From Granulosicoccus sp964449565 (GTDB lineage Bacteria; Pseudomonadota; Gammaproteobacteria; Granulosicoccales; Granulosicoccaceae): a stretch of 64,000 nt of DNA. The number at the start of each line of letters is the position of its first letter. Positions within the stretch are counted from its first letter, which is position 1. Position numbers and translations under genes: made by a program. The stretch covers positions 10,557-74,556 of the forward strand of contig CAYUZB010000006.1 in the NCBI GenBank assembly GCA_964449565.1, read 5' to 3'. This document shows, piece after piece, positions 53,094-62,400 of this stretch. Under the pieces are notes generated by a model that did no database searches, was not told the DNA's origin, and saw only the letters and a list, made by a program, of their open reading frames with translations.

Positions 53094-54305
53094 CTACTCG
53101 ACGATATTGATTTCGACACGTCGATTTTGCGCACGGCCTGCTGCGGTTGCATTACTGGTACGAGGTCTTGACTCACCAAAGGCTTGTGGCTTCAGTTGCG
53201 CTCCGGAAACGCCCTTGCTAACCAGATAACGTGCTACAGACAGAGCCCGTTGTTTGGATAATTCAAGATTACCGGCCGCCGCACCTTGGTTGTCCGTGTG
53301 AGCTTCAACACTGACAACCACATCTGGGTATTCGCCGAGCGTTTCGGCCACTTTGTCAAGCACCGACTGCGCCTCAGCTGTCAGCGTATCTGAACTCGAA
53401 TTAAAATTTACCCCTTCGACAACACCACCAAAAACATCACAACCTGAGCTGTCTACAGGATGCCCTGGCGCAGTATCCCCACATTGATCGATCGCATCAG
53501 TCACCCCATCACCATCGGTATCAATGTTTATGCGTGAATTTGAAGGTGCAGGAACCGGGACAGCCCGGGTAGATACATCAGCTTCAGGCGCTACCGGATC
53601 AATTGATCTGCTTGCTGGAGCGCCCCCACGACTCGCCTGACCAAAGCGATACACCAATCCCAGTTGTCCGTACTGCGCATCTGTGTCGTGAGCGACCAAT
53701 TCAGCCCGTATACCCAGACCCATTTCAAAGCCGTATTCAAGACCGATACCGGCGAGAAGATGAACGTCATTCAAGCGTTCGAACTCTACGACCTCCGCAT
53801 CATTTTCCAAGGCACCAACGCCCAGACGTCCAAAGACAGAGAAGCCTTCCCGCCGCGCGCGTCTCTCTTCACTTGCAAGCGCGTAAACTATTGCGCTCAA
53901 GCCACCGACCTGATAATCGATCGAGCCATCAGGTGACAGATCGGCCTCGCCAAGGTCAGCTACATGCCCTTCGAGACTGAACCTCGGGCTGAAATCATAA
54001 CCAATCGCAAGTGAGCCACCGGCACTCGACGAATCGGCCACCGAGACCCCAGGCACATTATCGGTATCTGGCTCGACTTCGCTGATCAAGGCACCCGCAC
54101 CAACGTAAAATCGGCCGTCGTAATCTTCGCGACCACCACCGAGAAATCCACAGGCTGTCAGAGAAAGACAGAGGGGGACGAGCGCAACTTGCCGAACCCG
54201 ACGGCCAAGGTCAGGAGCATCTTGATTACCCGTTTGATCGTCTACCCGCTTACTCGTGACGATACCTTCAATATTAAGATCCACTTTCATTCCGCGCTTT
54301 CTCAT
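53094..54305 (-). CDS. OmpA-family lipoprotein with barrel, TSP3 loop and peptidoglycan-binding domain
   Basis: A 403-residue envelope protein. A long basic N-terminal segment precedes the lipoprotein signal ending in LSLTACG (lipobox LTAC). An OmpA-type eight-strand barrel follows (about 65-235: YDGRFYVGAGALISEVEP to YGQLGLVYRFG). Next come a linker, one thrombospondin type 3 unit (DTDGDGVTDAIDQCGDTAPG) and the OmpA C-terminal domain (about 285-403: VNFNSSSDTLTAEAQSVLDKVAE, VEAHTDNQG, LSKQRALSVARYLVSKGV, RAQNRRVEI) that binds peptidoglycan diaminopimelate. Start could also be the ATG at 54290. Paralogue of the upstream gene and of the end of the giant protein. Confidence 0.88.
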   Translation of the reverse strand: MRKRGMKVDLNIEGIVTSKRVDDQTGNQDAPDLGRRVRQVALVPLCLSLTACGFLGGGREDYDGRFYVGAGALISEVEPDTDNVPGVSVADSSSAGGSLAIGYDFSPRFSLEGHVADLGEADLSPDGSIDYQVGGLSAIVYALASEERRARREGFSVFGRLGVGALENDAEVVEFERLNDVHLLAGIGLEYGFEMGLGIRAELVAHDTDAQYGQLGLVYRFGQASRGGAPASRSIDPVAPEADVSTRAVPVPAPSNSRINIDTDGDGVTDAIDQCGDTAPGHPVDSSGCDVFGGVVEGVNFNSSSDTLTAEAQSVLDKVAETLGEYPDVVVSVEAHTDNQGAAAGNLELSKQRALSVARYLVSKGVSGAQLKPQAFGESRPRTSNATAAGRAQNRRVEINIVE

Positions 54306-54482
54306 GTGCTCTGACCATCTTGATCATTGTCAGTAACTCGGCATGCCAGACACACCGGACTACCCGGATTGTAGGCAATTGTCGGAGAAATCAAGCGGGA
54401 ATAATGTAGACATAAGTGAAATCGCCGTCGAATCGGAAGATTCCAAGGTTATTCACAACGCATAACACCACATTACATACAT

Positions 54483-54505
54483 TGCCTGATCGTCATGATC
54501 AGGCA
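54483..54505. repeat. Perfect inverted repeat between the two OmpA genes
   Basis: TGCCTGATC-GTCAT-GATCAGGCA, a nine-pair stem with a five-base loop, 27 bases after the stop of the upstream OmpA-family gene. It has no T tract on the minus strand. It may be a partial terminator or an RNA-processing hairpin between the two genes. Confidence 0.6.
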
Positions 54506-54531
54506 AAATAAATCATGGCATTACTTCAAAT

Positions 54532-56430
54532 TTAATGAATAACGCGAATTTCGACGCGGCGATTCCGAGTCCTGTCGTCTGCGGTGACGTTTTGCACCAA
54601 TGGCAATAGCTCACCATAGCCCTCGGCCTCAAGTCTTGTTCGCTCGATTCCGAGGCTGACCAAGTGAGACACTACCGACTCAGCGCGTTGCACGGACAGT
54701 TGTTTATTGTCCTCTGCATCACCCTGATCGTCAGTGTGCGCCATAACTGCAATTCGCACCGTTGGATTCGCCTTCAGTTCCCGCTCAACCCGAATCAGCG
54801 CTGCCTCTGCGGCATCGGTCAAGTTGGCGGACCCGGTGTCGAAACTCACATTTTCGATAACACCAGTAATAGTCAAGCCTGGCACGAGACCCGGTTTCGG
54901 CAAGGGTTCTACAGGCAGGCCTTTATAAGCCGGGAAAACCGCAGATTCGGCCAAGCCAGTGGCCTTTTTGGCAGCCGGTTTAGCCGCAGCAATGCTGGGT
55001 ACAACACTAGCCTTTGACTGCTTGGGCGTTTGAATGACAGCAACGGCAGCTGCGATCGCCTGTTCGTCGATTGTTCGTGTTCCAGTGCGTATGGCTGCAT
55101 CATCCAGATTAGCCAATGTGACAACATCAACGCGCCGGTTTCGTTTGCGACCATCTTCGTCACGGTTCGTATCTCGTGGCTGCGTTTCGCCCAGACCACG
55201 CGCTCTCAGCTGCAATTCATGGATACCACGGCTTTGCAAATATTGGACTACCGCTTCAGCGCGTCTAGAAGATAACGACAGATTCTTATCAGCCGGTCCG
55301 GTCGAATCAGTATGCGCACGAATCTCTACTTGCGCTTCTGGAAACGCCAGCATGGTTTCTGCCAGGGAGTCCAACTGACGACGGGCAAGTGGTGTTAACC
55401 ATGCGGAGTTGCTTTTAAAAGTAACGTCATCAAGTACCGTGTCAAACAACCCACAACCTACCGCGTCTACCGAGATTGCCGGAGCCGTGTCAAGGCATTT
55501 ATCCTTGCTGTCACGAATGCCATCTCCGTCTCGATCATTACGGCTGACTGTGGTAGTCCATGCTGATGGTTGAACAGCCTGAACCGGGGTACCGGTCACT
55601 TGGCGTTTAGGTTTTGCAGCACCCAGACTTGGCTCCGAATTTCGAGATACAGAGGGCGAGTAAGCACTTGATGCGGAGCGTGAAAAACCTCCGGAACCAC
55701 GATGCAAAATACGTCCATTGCTGGCAACAGTTGTCTTCTTCTTGCTCAACAAAGGTCGGAAGGCTTCGGCCAACGAGTCGCGAACGTGGCGCGGCGACTG
55801 GTTGAAACGGTAGACAGCACCAATACCAACATAGGACACATCACTATCAAACCGAGTGATTTCAGCCCGGAAGCCCAGTCCATTGGCAAACCCGTACTCA
55901 GCACCAAGGCCCAACACGGGCACCGTGCTACTGTCCTCGAGTGGTTGTACTTGTGAAGAGCGACTTAAAGCTGCGGCGCCAAGACGCCCGTACGCACTGA
56001 AACCTTCGCGACGTGAACGTAACTGCACGCCGTTAATACCATAGAACAACGCGCTGACTGATGCGGCAGCATACTTGACACTGGTACCGGCTTGCAGTTC
56101 AGCCGAGCCAAGTACTGATGTATCAAACTCGAAGGCAAGTCTATTGTGATGGTCGTAACCGAGACGTAGTTGAGTTGCACCGTCTGAATCCGACTCAACA
56201 TTGAACTGAGTGCCAGACGTGTCCGGGTTTACCTGCGAGGTGCCAACAGATGCGCCAGCATAGAGACGTGAACGAAAGTCTTCCGTATTTGGCGTAAGAG
56301 CAAATCGCTCATTTGATGTCAGATCGGATACGGTCGCACATCCGATGGCAGACGACAACATCAGCGCCGTCAATGCAAAACGGATCGATACAGACAGGTT
56401 CATTTTTCTTGCTAGTAGCTTAGATGCCAT
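54532..56430 (-). CDS. OmpA-family lipoprotein with two tandem OmpA C-terminal domains
   Basis: A 632-residue protein from the ATG at 56430, chosen for its GAGGGA ribosome-binding site. Signal region FALTALMLSSAIGC (likely lipobox, weaker than in its paralogues), then an eight-strand barrel (RLYAGASVGTSQVNPDT to VGIGAVYRFN), a Ser/Lys-rich linker, a thrombospondin type 3 unit (DRDGDGIRDSKDKCLDTAP) and a first OmpA domain (about 330-440: VTFKSNSAWLTP, IRAHTDSTG, RKRNRRVDV). After a second Ala/Lys-rich linker comes another OmpA domain (about 527-632: VSFDTGSANLTD, VMAHTDDQG, RTRNRRVEI). Two peptidoglycan-binding domains in one chain is unusual. It starts 54 bases after the giant gene. Confidence 0.87.
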   Translation of the reverse strand: MASKLLARKMNLSVSIRFALTALMLSSAIGCATVSDLTSNERFALTPNTEDFRSRLYAGASVGTSQVNPDTSGTQFNVESDSDGATQLRLGYDHHNRLAFEFDTSVLGSAELQAGTSVKYAAASVSALFYGINGVQLRSRREGFSAYGRLGAAALSRSSQVQPLEDSSTVPVLGLGAEYGFANGLGFRAEITRFDSDVSYVGIGAVYRFNQSPRHVRDSLAEAFRPLLSKKKTTVASNGRILHRGSGGFSRSASSAYSPSVSRNSEPSLGAAKPKRQVTGTPVQAVQPSAWTTTVSRNDRDGDGIRDSKDKCLDTAPAISVDAVGCGLFDTVLDDVTFKSNSAWLTPLARRQLDSLAETMLAFPEAQVEIRAHTDSTGPADKNLSLSSRRAEAVVQYLQSRGIHELQLRARGLGETQPRDTNRDEDGRKRNRRVDVVTLANLDDAAIRTGTRTIDEQAIAAAVAVIQTPKQSKASVVPSIAAAKPAAKKATGLAESAVFPAYKGLPVEPLPKPGLVPGLTITGVIENVSFDTGSANLTDAAEAALIRVERELKANPTVRIAVMAHTDDQGDAEDNKQLSVQRAESVVSHLVSLGIERTRLEAEGYGELLPLVQNVTADDRTRNRRVEIRVIH

Positions 56431-56483
56431 TACAGAGTCCCTCTGACACCCTGAATAGCCGGGGTGTCGATTCAAAACTTCGC

Positions 56484-59400
56484 TTATCTGTTCACACTAT
56501 CGGCAAGGTTTGTGATTTCCACACGTCTATTTCGTGATCGATTCGCATCTGTAACGTTATCTGCCAATGGCTTTGTGCTGCCGTAGGACCGAGCCACGAC
56601 ACGTTTCGTCGATATGCCATTTTTTGCGAGGTACTTCACAATTTTTATGACCTGTTTGGTTGTGATCTGCTTAGCCTGATTTTTCGGCAAGCTGTTATCG
56701 GTATGCACGCTGATGGTGATACGAGAGCTTGGAGCCGCTTTCATCTCGGTAACAATACGATCAAGCACACGGGTTGCACCTGGCTTGAACACTTCCGTGT
56801 TCGCTTCGAATACAAGTCCATTGACGACACCACGCGTCACCGCACAACCGAATGCGTCAACTTGAACTCCTCGACGAGTATCCAGACAGGCATCTTTATC
56901 ATCGCTAATGCCATCACGATCCGAGTCAACATTTGGCTTAGGCACAGTCTTCTTGGCCCTTGAATCAGCCGGCGGAACCACCTTGGCTTTTCGCTCTGGA
57001 GCTGTCCGGGGTTTGACTTCAGGTTTGATTCGAGGCTTCGTCGATGGCACAGTCTCAGTCGATTGTTGTAGCGCTTTATTAACCGATTCAGACTTCTTCC
57101 TGGTATCAGATTTCTGAGCGGACTCAATCTTTTGCGTCGACGCTTGCTTACGCGTTATCTCTCGCTTTTGCGTTTCAGCAGACTTTCGTGTTTGCTTCGA
57201 TATACGGGTTTCTCTTTGTGGTTCAACGCGACGAGTGATATCAGTTGTACTGTTAACGTTCTGCGACCGCTTGAAACGATAGATCAATCCCAGTTGAACA
57301 GCTCGTGCATCACTATCGTAAGAAATGAGTTCACCACGTAATGCCAAACCGTTTGAAAAACCATATTCAACGCCAAGCCCAACCAGAAGCTGAACGCCAT
57401 TGACCTGTTCGATATCGACACCTGAGCCGCTGGTACTCAATACGCCGAGCCCCACTCGACCATAGGCATGTACGTTTTCGCGACGAATCAGGGAGTCATT
57501 GTTCGAGCCAAAATAGAACAGTGCATTACCAGCGACCACACTATAATCAATTGTGGATGTTGGCTCGAGAGTCGCCGAGCCTAGCGACCCTGCGTTCAGC
57601 TCGAATGTTAATCGAGGCGAGTAATCGAAACCAAGATGCACATGAGCCGCAGTGCTACTACCGGTTTCAAGTGTGAAGGCAGTATCCTCAGTGATCGGAT
57701 CCAATATTGAGGCACCAACGCCAACACCCGCATAAAAGCGACGCATACTACGGTTTCGCTGTTTCTTTTCTTCTTTTAACTGTGCCGCTCTGGCCTGTTT
57801 CTCTTCTCTCTCGATCCGTTGCTGACTCGTCAAGCCATCGCTTGATTGACTACCTCTATCTCCCGGCAATACTCTCGAGAAAGTACCGCAAGAAGAAACA
57901 CTTAATACAACCGCAGCAAGCATTGCTGTCCGACCCAGTCGTGCTTCAGTGATTCGCCGTCTGCGCTTCGCGGAGCTCCACATCGCGGCGAACGCTGCGA
58001 ACAACAACAGCATCAATTCGGAATCTGACGAACTGCCAGTGCCATCACCAATCGAGCATCCGAATCCATTGCCCGTAGCGCCAGTGCGTACCGGCCTTGT
58101 ATCTGTAGTTTGTTCAGTACCAGGAAGCTGATCAACATCAGTATTTGGCGTTGACTCTCCCAGTACCGGTACACCAGCATCAGCAAACCCATCGCCGTTG
58201 GCGTCCGGATCGCGAGCATCAACAATACCATCGAAATCCTGATCTTCACCCGCAACGAAGTCAGCATCTGCTAGATCATCGATACCATCGTTGTCAGCAT
58301 CACTGCCACCAGTCACATCAACATCAACCGAATCCGGAATGCCATCGCTGTCACTATCCTTCAATGTGTCAACGATGCCGTCGCCATCAACATCGTTACC
58401 TCCTGCCTCGACAAGATCATTTTGGCCATCATTGTTGCTATCGATTTCGAGAAAATCGTAAATCCCGTCATTATCACTATCGATAAGCATTGCCTGGAAT
58501 ATGGCGACCGCATCGTCCAGCCCATCGTTATCGGCATCAACAAAGGCATCAACAAGACCGTTACTGTCAGCATCGTTACCGGCAACTTCAAAAAGATCTG
58601 ACAGACCATCCTGATCCGAGTCAAGATCACGGAAATCCCGTAGCCCGTCATTATCAGTGTCAGCAGCTTCCAATGGGTTCTGTTCAGTTGCATCATTCCA
58701 TCCGTTTTGGTTCAGATCGATGAAATTGTCGATGCGACCATCCAGATTGGCATCCGATGCACCTGCTTCGATGGTGTCAGGAATCGAATCGTTGTCGCTA
58801 TCCAGATCAAGATGGTCCGGCACTGAGTCACTATCACTATCGATTGTAATTTCAGGTACATCGTCATTGAGCAAACCGGTTTGATCCTGATCTACATCAT
58901 CGGCCAATAGGAGCCCCAAGCGACCAGCTAACTCGGAATTCAAGCCAAGTGGAGAAACACCGCTTCGCACACTCTCAAAGGAGTCAGGCAGACCGTCGTT
59001 ATCACTATCCAGATCAATGGCGTCATAGACACCATCACCATCGCTATCAACAGCGGTTTCAATGGCATCCGGTATGCGGTCGTTGTCGCTATCAAGATCA
59101 AGCAGATTGGTTATGCCATCTGAGTCGGAATCCAGAGTCGCCTCAATAATGTCATTAATTCCGTCACCATCACTGTCTTCATCAATGTAATTAGGCAGGC
59201 TGTCACCATCGGGGTCTTCGGTGCCCTCCAGCGCATCGCTGATCGTGTCATTATCCGAATCACGATCCTGAAAATCGGGTATTCCGTCATTGTCCGAATC
59301 CAACTCACCTTCCAGACTATCCGGCAAACTGTCATTGTCAGAGTCGGTATCAAGGAAATCGGCGATACCATCATCATCACTGTCCCCTGTGCCTTCGATC

Positions 59401-62400
59401 GCGTCTGCAATGCCATCGCCATCTGAATCAGGGTCCTCTGATCCCGTTTGATTATTAGGATTACCATTACTATTGTCGTCGTTATCCAATACGTCGATGA
59501 TGCCATCACCGTCAGCATCACCCGTGCCTTCTTCAGAATCTGGCACGTCATCGTTATCACTGTCCAGGTCGATAAAATCTGCGATAGAGTCGCCATCAGT
59601 ATCCCGCGGATTCGAAGGATCTGTTCCAGCTTCATCGCTGTCGGAAATACCGTCACCATCCGAATCCGGATCGCGGAATGATGGTAAGGAATCACCATCA
59701 GGATCATCGCTACCTTCAACGGCATCCGGAATGCCATCGTTGTCAGAATCGAGATCGACATTGTCGGGGAGCCCATCGCCATCGGTATCGACCGTGCCTT
59801 CGACGGAATCTGGAATCGTATCCGCATCGGTATCAATCGTTGAATCAATCGTGACTGACAGGTTTGCAGTACCCGCGTTACCGAAAAGATCAGTGACACT
59901 GGCTACGAATTCATAGTCCCCATCCGGAGTGCTTCCAGCGATCGCGCAGTTCCACACACCCGACTCGGTAAAAGGAATGCAGATAATGTTGCCATCAACA
60001 TCCGTTACTGAGACTGGCCCTCCCAATCCATCCGGCACCCCGGACAAACCACTCAACATCACCGCGTTTTCCCAAACAGGAGACGCCAGTTCAATTGTGA
60101 TCTGCGGCAGACTGGCCCGAATAGTCGAACCAAGGACATCTGGTTGAGATACATTACCTGCCGAATCGGACACTGTAGCTGTGAACGAAATCGGACCATC
60201 ATTCAAGGACGAAATATCCAGTCCAGTCACCTGCCAGGAATCTGCAGATTCGACAGTAGTTGTCGCTTCAACGTTAGAAACACCATCGCTGACGATCAAA
60301 GTAATCGTGTCACCGATGACTGCATCAGAAGAAACTTCACCAGTAATATCGAAGCTGAGCGCTTCCGAATTATCGATAACTGCATCGCTACCGTGACTCA
60401 GGCTTGTAATAGTCACTGAAGGCGCAACGGTATCCTTATCGCTAGACAAGCTTCCGCTTGCCGGATTGCCTGCGATGTCCAGTTGCGCCACGGTAACAGT
60501 GATTGCATCTGGGCCATCAGCTATTGCTGAAAGATCGAAGGTCGCGATGAAGCGTCCAGCCACACAGTCAACTGATTGAGACACAGGCGTCGCAGACGCT
60601 ACACTGACGTCAACTGGCACACCGGTTTCACAACTACCCGATATATCAACCGCAGGCGCTGACAAAGCAGTGATTGCAGGCAGCGGATCAATTACCAAAT
60701 TAGGTGCCGTGCGATCGATACTGAGGGTACGCGTCGCAGGGACAGACACATTGCCCGCCAAATCTGTAACAGATGCCGATATCAGTGTCGTGTCGGCAAG
60801 GGATGACAGCGTAGCTGGTGTCAAAGTGACCGACCAGCCACCCGATGCAGCTACCGCGCTGAACAAGTCACCAGCAATATCCAGGGTAACCGACGTACCA
60901 TCGGCTACATCGGTACTACCGCTCAAGCTCAGTGGCAGTAAAGTTTCAGCAACACCTATAACATCATCATCATCGATAACAGCTAGCGTCAATGAAGGTG
61001 CAATCAGATCCACCTCTACTTCGAACACTGAAGTATCAACACTGATATTTCCAGCCGCATCCGATACACGGGCTACAACTTCATGGATGCCATGCGATAA
61101 CGGTGTCGCAGCATCGATGGCTACTGACCAGAATCCCAGTGCATCAACTGCAATCGGCGCTGCCTCAAGGGCGCCATACGTTACCCCGTCGATCTCGACA
61201 GTCAATCGTTCGCCATTGCCAACCACCGCTGTTCCGCTCAGAACCGGAGTCATGGTGTTGGCAAGCAGCGGTGTGATCGTCGGGACTGTCGGTGCAACTG
61301 TATCGACTATCAATTCATCAACCGTCGTATCGACCGAGGAGTTATCAGCCGCATCGGTCGCCGTTACGGACAGATCGTAGACGCCATCGACAAGAGGAGA
61401 ATTAGCGTCAACGGTCAAGGACCAGACACCTGAGCCCGTATCGACAAGAGTTCCATCTGACAGGCGATACACCAAACCGTCAAGGACGACTTCAAGGGTA
61501 CTACCGGCGCTGATCGGTGCCGTTCCGGTAATGGTCGGCAGTGGATTATTGGTCACTAGAGGTGTAACTACAGGTAATTCAGGACCTGTTGTTTGCAGAG
61601 TGACTGATACAGGTATTGCGCTGGCAACATTGCCGGCAATATCGGTTGCTTCAAGTAAAATATCAATTGTGCCATCTTCCAGCGACGAAGCATCAAGCTG
61701 AACACTGCTAAAGTTGCCACTACTGTCGGCTGAAAAAGGTGCACTCACAACACTGCCGGCAAGTGAGTCTTCCAAGGTCAGAATCAGACTAGCATCAGGC
61801 TCACTGGTGCCCGTGACGATAGTTACGCTACTCTCCGCTGCGTTAATCACATCATCAGACATAACTGGCTGATCGATTAGTGGCACATCCGTAGCAGTAT
61901 CAATTACGACACTCAATGCGGTTGACTGCGGGCCAACATTCCCTGATTCGTCAATATAGCGATAAGTGATATCGATAGCTCCATCCGTGAGACCTGAAGA
62001 TTCGACGACAAAGCTACCATCGGCATCGACACGCCCAGCGCCAACAACGATTCCATCGGCAAGCAATTCCAAATCTGTGTTTGCCAACGCCTCACCAACA
62101 GCGACTGCAAACCGTGCGTTCGTTACATTGGTTATGTTGTCGCTATCGCTCGCACCACTATCATCTGCATCAACAAGATCGAGAGCGACCGTCGGTGCAT
62201 CAGGGGCTGTTGTATCAATAGTCAGAGCTCCGGCTCCTGATTCGACGATCGGATTTCCGGCAAAATCAATCAACGTCACTTCGACCGCAAACACTCCTTC
62301 GCCCAATTCAGCCGGTATGGTCAGTGTCCAGGTACCGTCACCATGATCAACAAGATGGCCATCACCCGTCGTGTATAGATCCCCGTTGATCCGAACTTCC

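Noticed and set aside
58160..59840. Short-period DNA repeats resembling a CRISPR array
   Set aside because: The period is irregular, units are degenerate and in frame, and they encode Asp-rich calcium-binding repeats on the minus strand.
60670..61380. 236-residue open frame on the plus strand within the giant gene
   Set aside because: Antisense to the Ig-like repeats. Its Ser/Thr/Val-rich sequence mirrors the repeats of the real gene.
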